Source of the DNA: Streptomyces sp. NBC_00433
Lineage (GTDB): Bacteria > Actinomycetota > Actinomycetes > Streptomycetales > Streptomycetaceae
Length of the DNA: 64,000 nt
Assembly: GCA_036015235.1 (NCBI GenBank)
Contig: CP107926.1
Span: 1,984,001-2,048,000 of the forward strand
Direction: 5' to 3'
In this document: positions 18,920 to 27,209 of the stretch, piece after piece
Layout of the letters: each line of letters opens with the position of its first letter
How positions within the stretch are numbered: the stretch's first letter is position 1
The notes under the pieces: generated by a model
The model's input: only the letters and a program-made list of their open reading frames with translations
What the model was told of the DNA's origin: nothing
The model's database searches: none
Made by a program: the position numbers and the translations under genes

Positions 18920-18999
18920 CGCGCCGAAGGTGGTGTGTGCGACCAGGGGGAGGGTCGTCGCGCGGGTTACCGTTCCGCGGGCACCGCCTTCACCGACAC

Positions 19000-19069
19000 C
19001 GTGCCCAACCCGTAGGTCCGGGCACGCTTGGCCACGCCCGGCGGGTTTCCGTTATCCGCCGGGCGTGGC
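19000..19069 (+). promoter_or_regulatory. Two tandem hairpins in the leader of the sigma/glycosidase gene
   Basis: CGTGCCC/GGGCACG (19000-19006 with 19020-19026) is followed by a perfect 14-base stem GCCACGCCCGGCGG/CCGCCGGGCGTGGC (19031-19044 with 19056-19069, 11-base loop). The second ends 48 bases before the chosen start. It may be a terminator insulating the gene or a structured 5' leader. Confidence 0.5.
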
Positions 19070-19117
19070 ACCGTCTCCTGTCCGTAGGGAGAAGTGACGG
19101 ACGGAGAGTGGAGCAGC

Positions 19118-21106
19118 ATGCGTGCAGGCGACCGTGTCGGACCCGACCCCGGGCTGGTGACCGCCGCGCGTGCGGGCGATCAGCGGGCGCTCGACCACCT
19201 GGTCGCCCAGTGCCTGCCCTTGGTCTACAACATCGTGGGCCGGGCGCTCGACGGCCACGACGACGTGGACGACGTCGTGCAGGAGACGCTGCTGCGGGTG
19301 GTGCGGGGCCTGGCCGACCTGCGGGACCCGGCGGCCTTCAGGTCCTGGCTGGTGGCCATCGCGGTACGCCAGGTACGGGACCGCGAGCAGGCCCGCAAGG
19401 CCTCCTGGCACCACCAGACCGCGCTGGACGCGGCCGAGCTGATACCCGACCCGGCCTCCGACTTCGCCGCCGTGACCATCCTGCGGCTCGGCCTGACCGA
19501 CCAGCGCCGCGACATCGCCGAGGCCACCCGCTGGCTGGACGGCGACGACCGCACGCTGCTGGCGCTGTGGTGGCTGGAGGAGACCGGCGACCTCGGCCGC
19601 TCGGAGCTGGCCGACGCGCTGGGCCTGACCCGGCAGCACGCGGCGGTCAAGGTGCAGCGCATGAAGGAGCAGCTGGAGACCTCGCGGTCGGTGGTACGCG
19701 CGCTGGGCGTCGGCCCCGAGTGCGACGGGCTGCACCACCTGACCGGCGGCTGGGACGGTGTGCCGAGCCCGCTGTGGCGCAAGCGCTTCGCCCGGCACAT
19801 CCGCAGCTGCGCCGACTGCACCCGCCGCGGCGGCGCGCTGCTGCCGATGGACCGGCTGCTCAGCGGACTGCCGCTGCTGCCGGTGCCGATCGGGCTCGGC
19901 GGCCCCTTCGCGGCGCAGGCGCCGGCCGCCCCCGCGGCCTTCGGCCACCCGTCTCCGCCGAGCCAGCCGCCGGCGCCCGCCCATCCCGCGCCCCCCGCCC
20001 CTGACCCGCGCACCGCTCCGCACCCGCACCCCCCACGGCGGAGCGGTGCGCGGCACGGATCGCGGGCCAGGCCGCGGCTGCTGCACGGCCCGGCAGGGGT
20101 GACCGGCGCCGCGGTCGGCACCGTCGCCGCGGTCGCGGCGGGCGCGCTGCTCGCGGTGCACCTGACGGCCGGCGGCCAGGCCGCCGAGCCGGCCGCCGAC
20201 GCCTCCGCCGCGCCGCCCGCCGTCACGACCACCGCCGCCGGGGCCACCACCGCGCCGCCGGCCACCACAGCCTCGCCGAGCCCGTCGAAGACCTCCCCCA
20301 GGCCGACGGTCTCGGCGAGCAGCAAGCCGCCCGCCGCCCACACGCCGGCCAAGGCCCCGCCGCCCGCGCCGCCCGCCACCTCGACCCGCAAGGGCGTCGG
20401 GGTGTGGACCTTCGACGGGGTGGACTCGGCGCTCGGCAAGTCCGGTGCCGCGTGGTATTACACCTGGTCGACGACCCACAGCGGGGTCAGCGGCCCCGGC
20501 TTCGTCCCGATGATCTGGGGCAGCGCGAGCGCGGACGCGAACGGGCTCGCGCAGGCGAAGAAGGCCGGACCGTATCTGCTGGGCTTCAACGAGCCGGACA
20601 TGTCCGCCCAGTCGAACATGACCGTCGACCAGGCGCTGGCCCTGTGGCCGAAGGTGGAGGCGACGGGCAAGGTGCTCGGCAGCCCCGCGGTCGCCTACGG
20701 CGGTGACACGGCGGGCGGTTGGCTGGACCGCTTCATGTCGGGCGCGAAGACCAAGGGCTACCGCGTCGACTTCATCGCCCTGCACTGGTACGGCGGCGAC
20801 TTCACCACGCCGAACGCGGTGGCGCAGCTCAAGTCGTATCTCCAGGCGGTCCACAACCGCTACCACAAGCCGATCTGGCTCACCGAGTTCGCGCTGATCG
20901 ACTTCTCGCACGGCACCCGCTTCCCCACCGACCAGCAGCAGGCCGCCTTCGTCACGGCGGCCGCGAAGATGCTCGACGGGCTGCCGTATCTCCAGCGGTA
21001 CGCGTGGTTCGGCCTCGGCGCCGACGACAGCAAGCCCAGCAGCGGCCTCTTCCACAGCGGTGCCGTCGAGACACCGGCGGGGCGGGCCTTCGAGGCGGCC
21101 CGCTGA
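19118..21106 (+). CDS. ECF-like sigma factor fused to zinc finger, membrane helix and Asl1-type glycoside hydrolase
   Basis: About 662 residues in one chain. Residues 10-95 form sigma region 2 (ALDHLVAQCLPLVYNIVGRAL, DVDDVVQETLLRVVRGLADL). Residues about 145-195 form region 4 (ADALGLTRQHAAVKVQRMKEQL). Near residue 225 stands HIRSCADCTRR, an H-x3-C-x2-C motif like that of zinc anti-sigma factors. A Pro-rich stretch, a membrane helix (GVTGAAVGTVAAVAAGALLAVHL, about 328-350) and a Thr/Pro/Ala linker follow. From about residue 427 there is a Glyco_hydro_cc (Asl1-like) domain with putative catalytic acids in GFNEPD (about 491) and WLTEFAL (about 587). The inferred topology has the sigma part inside and the glycosidase outside. 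GTG at 19094 is an alternative start with a poorer ribosome-site spacing. Confidence 0.85.
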   Translation: MRAGDRVGPDPGLVTAARAGDQRALDHLVAQCLPLVYNIVGRALDGHDDVDDVVQETLLRVVRGLADLRDPAAFRSWLVAIAVRQVRDREQARKASWHHQTALDAAELIPDPASDFAAVTILRLGLTDQRRDIAEATRWLDGDDRTLLALWWLEETGDLGRSELADALGLTRQHAAVKVQRMKEQLETSRSVVRALGVGPECDGLHHLTGGWDGVPSPLWRKRFARHIRSCADCTRRGGALLPMDRLLSGLPLLPVPIGLGGPFAAQAPAAPAAFGHPSPPSQPPAPAHPAPPAPDPRTAPHPHPPRRSGARHGSRARPRLLHGPAGVTGAAVGTVAAVAAGALLAVHLTAGGQAAEPAADASAAPPAVTTTAAGATTAPPATTASPSPSKTSPRPTVSASSKPPAAHTPAKAPPPAPPATSTRKGVGVWTFDGVDSALGKSGAAWYYTWSTTHSGVSGPGFVPMIWGSASADANGLAQAKKAGPYLLGFNEPDMSAQSNMTVDQALALWPKVEATGKVLGSPAVAYGGDTAGGWLDRFMSGAKTKGYRVDFIALHWYGGDFTTPNAVAQLKSYLQAVHNRYHKPIWLTEFALIDFSHGTRFPTDQQQAAFVTAAAKMLDGLPYLQRYAWFGLGADDSKPSSGLFHSGAVETPAGRAFEAAR

Positions 21107-21107
21107 C

Positions 21108-22202
21108 TCACCCCGCGGTGAAGGTCACCCCGTGCGCGGCGCCCGGGTCGGCGGCGGCGAGCAGCCGCAGCCCGTCGCGGGTCAGGGCGTCCCGGTCGGC
21201 GGCGCCCAGCGGGGTGAAGTGCGTGACGGCGACGGCCGCCGCGCCCTTCGCCCGGTCGAAGCGCCAGATGCCGGCGACGAATCCGTCGACCAGGATCGTG
21301 CCGCGCACCAGGCCGTTGACCGTCATCACCCGGCGGCGGTAGGCCTCGGGCACGATCCGGGTGCGGTCGGCGTGCGAGAGCAGGAGGTTGTCGAAGTCGG
21401 CGACGAGGCGGGCCGGCACCGGCACGTCGGGGTCGGCCGGCTCGGCGTCGGGCAGGTCGTGCAGGACCCGGCCGTCCTCGGCCGCGTAGGAGCGCAGGTC
21501 CATCCGGGCGAAGACCGGCTTGAGCCCCGTCATGCCGCTCCACTTCTGCATGTCGGCCGGGCTCGCCGGGCCGAAGGCGGCCAGATAGCGGCGGACCAGG
21601 TCCGCCGGGTCCGGCGGGGTGAGCGGTCGGCCGAGCCAGTCCTCCAGCAGGCCGTACGTCGTCCCGCCGCTCGCGCCCCACACCCCGCGCGGCGGCAGCT
21701 GCGCCAACGGCAGCCAGGAGCGCAGCGCGTTGACCAGCGCCGCCGGGTCGGCGGCGGGGAAGCGCCCGCCGAGTTCGGTACGCAGCTCGGCCGGGGTGCG
21801 CGGCTGTTCGCGCAGCAGCGCGCGGCCGTACGCGATCACCTCGGCCCGGTCCGCGCCGGCCGCCCCCCGCGCCCACTGCGACCCGCGGAAGGTCCGCTCC
21901 AGCATCGGCCCGAGCCAGTGCCGCAGCAGCAGCGCGTCCCCGGCGGTCACCAGGTGCACGGTGCTGCGCATCAGCGCCAGCCGCACCACCCGCCGCTTGA
22001 CGAGCAGCTCGCCCAGCTCCCCGAAGTCGAACCCGCCCACCCGCGTCCACAGCCCCGGATAGGGCGAGGAGGGCATCTGCGACTGGAGCCCCAGCAGATG
22101 CCCGACCACGCCCTCGGCCCCCGCCCCGTCCCGCTCCAGCAGGAGCTGGCGGTCGAGCAGCGTGCGGTTGAGGGTGCGCAGATCCAGCGCCTGGGTGGCC
22201 AT
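21108..22202 (-). CDS. Winged-helix DNA-binding domain protein (HTH_42/YcaQ-like)
   Basis: 364 residues of the crosslink-repair-associated winged-helix family (PF06224; relatives include YcaQ/AlkX, glycosylases that act on damaged DNA). Characteristic stretches are a start LNRTLLDRQLLLERD, HLLGLQSQMPSSPYPGLWTR near residue 35, LMRSTVHLVTAGDALLLRHWLGPML near 75, and the central FGPASPADMQKWSGMTGLK. The frame is open 58 codons further, but ATG 22202 begins the family domain. It is convergent with the sigma/glycosidase gene: the two stop codons are separated by a single base. Whether it has glycosylase activity cannot be judged from sequence. Confidence 0.8.
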   Translation of the reverse strand: MATQALDLRTLNRTLLDRQLLLERDGAGAEGVVGHLLGLQSQMPSSPYPGLWTRVGGFDFGELGELLVKRRVVRLALMRSTVHLVTAGDALLLRHWLGPMLERTFRGSQWARGAAGADRAEVIAYGRALLREQPRTPAELRTELGGRFPAADPAALVNALRSWLPLAQLPPRGVWGASGGTTYGLLEDWLGRPLTPPDPADLVRRYLAAFGPASPADMQKWSGMTGLKPVFARMDLRSYAAEDGRVLHDLPDAEPADPDVPVPARLVADFDNLLLSHADRTRIVPEAYRRRVMTVNGLVRGTILVDGFVAGIWRFDRAKGAAAVAVTHFTPLGAADRDALTRDGLRLLAAADPGAAHGVTFTAG

Positions 22203-22280
22203 GCGCCTACGGTATTGCCCCCTGCGGACAGCCCCCGTCCGCGAGCCCCGGACAAGGCCCACCTTCCGCACAGAGGGCAA

Positions 22281-22420
22281 GCCACAAGGGGCGCGTGGGG
22301 GTACCCCCAGGCGAAGCTCCGGCGGAGAACGGAGCGCCCCGCCGAAGAGGCGGGAAAGAAAGCAACACCACGGCAAGTGGCAACCACCCAGGGGCGCGGG
22401 GAACTGCGCGACAGGCCACC
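22281..22420 (+). repeat. Copy of the dispersed palindromic intergenic repeat
   Basis: The core GGGGCGCGGGGAACTGCGCG is at 22391-22410, preceded by the accessory stretch CACGGCAAGTGGCAACCACC and, further left, by GAGGGCAAGCC and a GCGGGAAAGAAAGCAAC element. The same pieces recur at 31.1-31.6, 54.5 and 56.6 kb. It fills the gap between the winged-helix and XdhC genes. Confidence 0.7.
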
Positions 22421-22481
22421 CGCCGGGGGAAGGTCCCAGGACGGACGGGGCGGGGCAGCCCGGGGGGATCCCCGGGAGCGG

Positions 22482-23642
22482 CTACGCCGCCGGGTGGCGG
22501 CCCAGCCGGCCGGGAGCCGCGTCGTGGTGGATCGGGATGTGCGCCCCGGTAAGCGGCACGCCCGAACCACCGTGCCGCACGGCGACGATCTCCGCGGCGA
22601 TGGACAGCGCCGTCTCCTCCGGTGTGCGGGCCCCCAGGTCGAGCCCGATCGGGGAGTGCAGCCGGGCCAGGTCGAGTTCGCGCAGGCCGGCCTCGCGCAG
22701 CCGGCCGAGCCGGTCCAGGTGGGTGCGGCGCGAGCCCATGGCGCCGACGTAGGCGAGCGGCATCCGCAGGGCCGTCTCCAGCAGCGGGATGTCGAACTTC
22801 GGGTCGTGGGTGAGGACGCAGACGGCCGTGCGGGCGTCGAGCCGCCCGGCGTCCGCCTCGGCGGCCAGGTAGCGGTGCGGCCAGTCCACCACGACCTGGT
22901 CGGCGTCGGGGAAGCGGCGCGGGGTGGCGAAGACCGGGCGGGCGTCGCAGATGGTCACCCGGTAGCCGAGGAAGGCGCCGGCCCTCACCAGCGCCGCCGC
23001 GAAGTCGATCGCGCCGAAGACCAGCATTCGCGGCGGCGGCACGCTCGTCTCGACCAGCAGCGTCAGCGGCTCGCCGCAGCGGCTGCCGTCGGCGCCGATC
23101 CCGACTGTCCCGGTGCGGCCCGAGGCGAGCAGCGCGCGGGCCTCGGCGGCCGCGGTGGCGTCCAGCAGCCGGTCGCCGAGCGTGCCCTCGGCGGGGCCCT
23201 CGGGCCGTACCAGCAGCGCCCGGCCGAGCAGGTCGGCCGGGCCCGCGGTGATCCTGGCGACCGCCGCCGCCTCCCCTGAGGCGGCGGCGGACAGGGCGGC
23301 GGCGATCTGCGGGGCGGCGGCCGGGTCGATCCGCTGGACGAGGATGTCGATGTCGCCGCCGCAGGTCAGGCCGACCGCGAAGGCGTCCTCGTCGGAGTAG
23401 CCGAAGTGCTGGAGCACCGGCCGGGAGACGTCGCCCGCGGCCAGCACCTCCCGGCACAGCTCGTAGACGGCGCCTTCCACGCACCCGCCGGACACGCTGC
23501 CGACGGCGGCGCCGTCCGCGTCGACGGCCAGCGCGGCGCCGGGGCGGCGCGGGGCGCTGCCGCCGGTGGCGGCCACGGTGGCGACCGCGAACGGCCGCCC
23601 CAGCGCGCACCAGCGGTGCAGCTCGTCGGCGATGTCCAGCAT
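22482..23642 (-). CDS. xdhC: XdhC/CoxI-family molybdenum cofactor chaperone
   Basis: 386 residues. The N-terminal XdhC_CoxI domain has VATVAATGGSAPRRPGAALAV, GSVSGGCVEGAVYEL and GLTCGGDIDILV. The C-terminal Rossmann domain has RMLVFGAIDFAAALVRAGAFLGYRVTICDARPVF, VLTHDPKFDIPLLETAL and YVGAMGSRRTHLDRL. Such proteins bind and sulfurate the molybdenum cofactor and deliver it to xanthine dehydrogenase-type enzymes. The gene is last in the leftward xdh operon, 34 bases after the damaged permease, which fits this role. The start ATG at 23642 is followed by LDIADELHRW, typical of the family. Confidence 0.92.
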   Translation of the reverse strand: MLDIADELHRWCALGRPFAVATVAATGGSAPRRPGAALAVDADGAAVGSVSGGCVEGAVYELCREVLAAGDVSRPVLQHFGYSDEDAFAVGLTCGGDIDILVQRIDPAAAPQIAAALSAAASGEAAAVARITAGPADLLGRALLVRPEGPAEGTLGDRLLDATAAAEARALLASGRTGTVGIGADGSRCGEPLTLLVETSVPPPRMLVFGAIDFAAALVRAGAFLGYRVTICDARPVFATPRRFPDADQVVVDWPHRYLAAEADAGRLDARTAVCVLTHDPKFDIPLLETALRMPLAYVGAMGSRRTHLDRLGRLREAGLRELDLARLHSPIGLDLGARTPEETALSIAAEIVAVRHGGSGVPLTGAHIPIHHDAAPGRLGRHPAA

Positions 23643-23676
23643 GGTCTTCAGCTCCTCGGTTCTCCCGGTCCGGCGG

Positions 23677-24126
23677 TCAGCTGACCCCGAGCCAGCCTTC
23701 GATGGGGTGCAGTGCGAAGTAGGCGGTGAAAACCGCCGTGAGGATCCGCAGGAAGGCCCCGGGCTCGCGCCACCGGCCCTGGGCGGCCCTGACCGCGGTG
23801 TACGACACCACGCCGGCGCCGACGCCCGCGGTGATGGAGCAGGTGAAGGGCATCAGGGCGACGGCCATGGAGACCGGCACGGCGACGGCGCGGTCCGACC
23901 AGTCGGCGTGCCGGGCGTCGCCCGTCATCATCGCGCCGATCACCACCAGCAGGATGTAGCACATCGCCATGAAGGTCGTGCCGCCGCCGCGGACTTCGCG
24001 GGGGATCGAGGAGCCTCGCTCAGAGATGTGGGAATACCGGTCGAGCCAGGATCTGCCTGCGGGCCCGAGCGGGCCGGAGCCCGCGTCCCGCGCCGCGGTG
24101 CGCGGCTCCACCGGTGTCTGGGTCAT
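23677..24126 (-). pseudogene. Internally deleted NCS2 (AzgA-like) purine permease
   Basis: Only 149 residues where the family has about 450-490. Residues 1-55 match the N-terminus of NCS2 permeases (SWLDRYSHISERGSSIPREVRGG, then TTFMAMCYI of helix 1). Without any break in frame the sequence continues as the C-terminal end of the same family (WSDRAVAVPVSMAVALMPFTCSITAGVGAG, FTAYFALHPIEG). The roughly 300 residues between, which carry the substrate site, are absent. The reading frame is otherwise intact, with ATG at 24126 and GGGAG seven bases upstream. It lies inside the xanthine dehydrogenase operon, where a xanthine/urate permease would be expected. It is most likely non-functional as a transporter. 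Confidence 0.75.
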
Positions 24127-24250
24127 GGTGCCGACTCCCAAGGTTCACGGGGACACCCGTCCGCCGGGTGCGGTGGGGATGTGGGATATGCGTGGCCTGC
24201 ACGACCCGGGGGACGGCCCGAGGCGAACGGTTGCCTTGCGCTTGCCGCGC

Positions 24251-26641
24251 CTACGACCCGGTCAGGTGTTCCGGCCTGACCGGTGTTCTGTCGAGCTCCA
24301 GCCCGGTGGCCTGCCGGATGGCCGCCAGGACCGCCGGTGTGGACGACAGGGTGGGTGCCTCGCCGACACCGCGCAGCCCGTAGGGGGCGTGCTCGTCGGC
24401 GAGTTCGAGCACGTCGACCGGGATGGTCGGCGTGTCGAGAATCGTGGGGATCAGGTAGTCGGTGAAGGACGGGTTGCGGACCAGCGCGGTCCTGGGGTCG
24501 ACGACGATCTCCTCCATCACGGCCACCCCGAGTCCCTGGAGGGTGCCGCCCTGGATCTGGCCGACGACCGACAGCGGGTTGAGCGCCTTGCCGACGTCCT
24601 GGGCGCAGGCCAGTTCGACCACCTTGACCAGGCCCAGTTCGGTGTCGACCTCGACGACCGCGCGGTGGGCGGCGAAGCTGTACTGCACGTGGCCGTTGCC
24701 CTGGCCGGTGCGCAGGTCGAAGGCCTGGGTGGGCCGGTGCCTGAACTCCAGCTCCAGGTCGACGACTTCGTCGTCAAGGACGTCGGCGATGTCGGCCAGC
24801 GCCTCACCGCCGTCGGTGACCACCTTGCCGTCTTCGAGCAGCAACTCCGCTGTGGCCCAGGCGGGGTGGTAGGTGCCGAACTTCCGGCGGCCGAGGTCGA
24901 GGACCTTCTCGCGTACGGCCTCGCAGGTGTTCTTGACGGCGCCGCCGGTCATGTACGTCTGCCGGGAGGCGGAGGTGGAGCCGGCGGAGCCGACCCGGGT
25001 GTCGGCGGGCTGGATGGTGACCTGGGTGACGCCCAGCTCGCTGCGGGCGATCTGCGCGTGCACGGTGACGCCGCCCTGGCCGACCTCGGCCATCGCGGTG
25101 TGCACGGTCGCGACGGCCTCGCCGTTGATGACCTGCATCCGCACCCGGGCGGTGGAGTAGTCGTCGAAGCCCTCGGAGAAGCCGACGTTCTTGATGCCGA
25201 CGGCGTAGCCGACCCCGCGGACGACGCCTTCGCCGTGCGTGGTGTTGGACAGGCCGCCGGGCAGGGCGCGGACGTCGGCGCCCTCAGTGGTCTCCCACTG
25301 CCTTTCCGGCGGCAGCGGGCGGGACTTGACCCGGCGCAGGAGTTCGGCGACCGGCGCGGGCGAGTCCACGCGCTGGCCGGTGGGCATGACGGTGCCCTGC
25401 TCCATGGCGTTGATCTGGCGGAATTCGACCGGGTCCAAGCCGAGCCGGGCGGCGACCTTGTCCATCTGGGCCTCGTAGGCGAAGCACGCCTGGACCGCGC
25501 CGAAGCCGCGCATCGCCCCGCAGGGCGGGTTGTTGGTGTAGAGGGCCAGGGCCTCGATGTCGACGTCTTCCACCACGTAGGGGCCGATGGACAGCGACGC
25601 GGCATTGCCGACGACGGCGGGCGAGGCCGAGGCGTAGGCGCCGCCGTCCAGCACGATGCGGCAGCGCACATGGGTCAACCTGCCGTCGCGGGTGGCCCCG
25701 TGCTCGTACCAGAGCCTGGCCGGGTGGCGGTGGACGTGGCCGAAGAAGGACTCGAAACGGTTGTAGACGATCTTGACGGGTTTGCCGGTGCGCAGCGCCA
25801 GCAGGCAGCCGTGGATCTGCATCGACAGGTCCTCGCGGCCGCCGAAGGCCCCGCCGACGCCGGACAGCGTCATGCGGACCTTGCGCTCCGGCAGCCCGAG
25901 CACCGGGGCGATCTGCCGCAGGTCGGAGTGCAGCCACTGGGTGGCAACGTACAGGTCGACGCCGCCGTCCTCCGCGGGCACCGCGAGGCCCGACTCGGGG
26001 CCCAGGAAGGCCTGGTCCTGCATGCCGAAGACGTAGTCGCCGGTGACGACCACGTCGGCGCGCGCGGCGGCCCGGTCCGCGTCGCCGCGCAGGATCGGCT
26101 GGCGGTGCACGATGTTGGGGTGCGCGACGTGGCCGATGTGGTGGTCCTCGCGGCCCTCGTGCACCAGGACCGCGTCCGGCGCGGTCGCCGAGGCCTCGTC
26201 GGTGATGACGGGCAGCGGCTCGTAGACGACGCGGATCTTGGCGGCGGCCCTGCGGGCGGTCTCCGGGTGGTCGGCGGCGACCAGCGCGACCGGCTCGCCG
26301 TGGTGGCGGACCTTGCCGTGCGCGAGGACCGGGGTGTCCCGGATCTCCAGGCCGTAGTGCTTGACCTCGGTGGGCAGGTCGTCGTAGGTCAGCACCGCGT
26401 GGACTCCGGGGGTGGCCAGCGCCTCGCCGGTGTCGATCGACGCGATCACGGCGTGCGCGACAGTGCTGCGCAGGGTGTAGCCCCACAGCATGTCCTCGTG
26501 CCACAGGTCGGAGGAGTAGGCGAATTCGCCGGTGACCTTGAGGGTCCCGTCGGGCCGCAGGGTGGACTCGCCGATGCCGCCCCCGGTCGCGGAGGACTGG
26601 GTGAGACTGGTCGGCGTACGGGTGATGCCCATCTTGCTCAC
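24251..26641 (-). CDS. Xanthine dehydrogenase, molybdopterin-binding subunit
   Basis: About 796 residues of the xanthine oxidase family large subunit. The N-terminal a/b hammerhead domain (TGEFAYSSDLWHEDMLWGYTLRS, GKVRHHGEPVALVAAD) is followed by the molybdopterin domains: GVGGAFGGREDLSMQ, the AMRGFGAVQACFAYEAQMD loop, GVGYAVGIKNVGFSEG, MAEVGQGGVTVHAQIA, and GVGEAP near the C-terminus with the expected active-site Glu. It oxidises purines (hypoxanthine/xanthine) by hydroxylation. GTG at 26641 overlaps the 2Fe-2S gene's stop as GTGA; ATG at 26632 is an alternative start. It is the third gene of the leftward operon. Confidence 0.93.
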   Translation of the reverse strand: MSKMGITRTPTSLTQSSATGGGIGESTLRPDGTLKVTGEFAYSSDLWHEDMLWGYTLRSTVAHAVIASIDTGEALATPGVHAVLTYDDLPTEVKHYGLEIRDTPVLAHGKVRHHGEPVALVAADHPETARRAAAKIRVVYEPLPVITDEASATAPDAVLVHEGREDHHIGHVAHPNIVHRQPILRGDADRAAARADVVVTGDYVFGMQDQAFLGPESGLAVPAEDGGVDLYVATQWLHSDLRQIAPVLGLPERKVRMTLSGVGGAFGGREDLSMQIHGCLLALRTGKPVKIVYNRFESFFGHVHRHPARLWYEHGATRDGRLTHVRCRIVLDGGAYASASPAVVGNAASLSIGPYVVEDVDIEALALYTNNPPCGAMRGFGAVQACFAYEAQMDKVAARLGLDPVEFRQINAMEQGTVMPTGQRVDSPAPVAELLRRVKSRPLPPERQWETTEGADVRALPGGLSNTTHGEGVVRGVGYAVGIKNVGFSEGFDDYSTARVRMQVINGEAVATVHTAMAEVGQGGVTVHAQIARSELGVTQVTIQPADTRVGSAGSTSASRQTYMTGGAVKNTCEAVREKVLDLGRRKFGTYHPAWATAELLLEDGKVVTDGGEALADIADVLDDEVVDLELEFRHRPTQAFDLRTGQGNGHVQYSFAAHRAVVEVDTELGLVKVVELACAQDVGKALNPLSVVGQIQGGTLQGLGVAVMEEIVVDPRTALVRNPSFTDYLIPTILDTPTIPVDVLELADEHAPYGLRGVGEAPTLSSTPAVLAAIRQATGLELDRTPVRPEHLTGS

Positions 26642-27114
26642 ACCGCCTGTCCGGTACGGGCGGCCGCCAGGCGGACCGCGTCGAGGATCTTCTCGTAGCC
26701 CGTGCAGCGGCACAGGTTGCCGGACAGTGCCTCACGGATGTCGCCGTCGCTGGGCGACGGGTTGTGTTCCAGCAGCTCGTCGGCGGCGACCAGCAGTCCG
26801 GGAGTGCAGAAGCCGCACTGGACGGCGCCGGCGTCCACGAACGCCTGCTGGATCGGCGCCAGTTCGCCGTCCTCGCCGGCCAGGCCCTCGACGGTGTCGA
26901 CCCGCCGGTCCTGCGCCTGCCCCGCGGCGACCAGGCAGGAGCACACCGGCACACCGTCGAGGCGTACCGTGCACGACCCGCACTCGCCCTGCTCGCAGGC
27001 GTTCTTGGAGCCGGGCAGCCCCAGCCGCTCCCGCAGCACGTACAGCAGGCTCTCGCCCTCCCATACGTCGTCGGCCTCCTGCGGCCGCCCGTTGACGGTG
27101 AAGGTCACACGCAT
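26638..27114 (-). CDS. Xanthine dehydrogenase, [2Fe-2S] subunit
   Basis: 158 residues with both iron-sulfur domains of the family. The plant-type ferredoxin domain has CEQGECGSCTVRLDGVPVCSC near residues 40-60. The helical domain has CGFCTPG near 100 and CRCTGY near 137. It passes electrons from the molybdenum centre to FAD. The start ATG at 27114 begins MRVTFTVNGRP, the typical first strand. It overlaps the molybdopterin subunit gene by four bases and follows the FAD subunit gene by 95 bases. Confidence 0.95.
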   Translation of the reverse strand: MRVTFTVNGRPQEADDVWEGESLLYVLRERLGLPGSKNACEQGECGSCTVRLDGVPVCSCLVAAGQAQDRRVDTVEGLAGEDGELAPIQQAFVDAGAVQCGFCTPGLLVAADELLEHNPSPSDGDIREALSGNLCRCTGYEKILDAVRLAAARTGQAV

Positions 27115-27209
27115 GACTCGCTCCCCTCTTGCTCTGCTGGTCGGTCTTCCTGCTCACACCCTCCGCGGACGGCCTCGTTCCTCGGCCGCCCACTGCCCGT
27201 GCTCGTGCG

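Noticed and set aside
18197..19015. Rightward frame ending in GTAFTDTVPNP, looking like a natural protein end followed by hairpins
   Set aside because: The rest of the frame is a shadow of the SAV_915-type and ATPase genes with no family pattern; the ending is too short to support a gene remnant.
19094..19117. GTG 19094 as start of the sigma/glycosidase gene
   Set aside because: The GGAG before it is only two bases away; ATG 19118 has a better spacing, though the choice is not certain.
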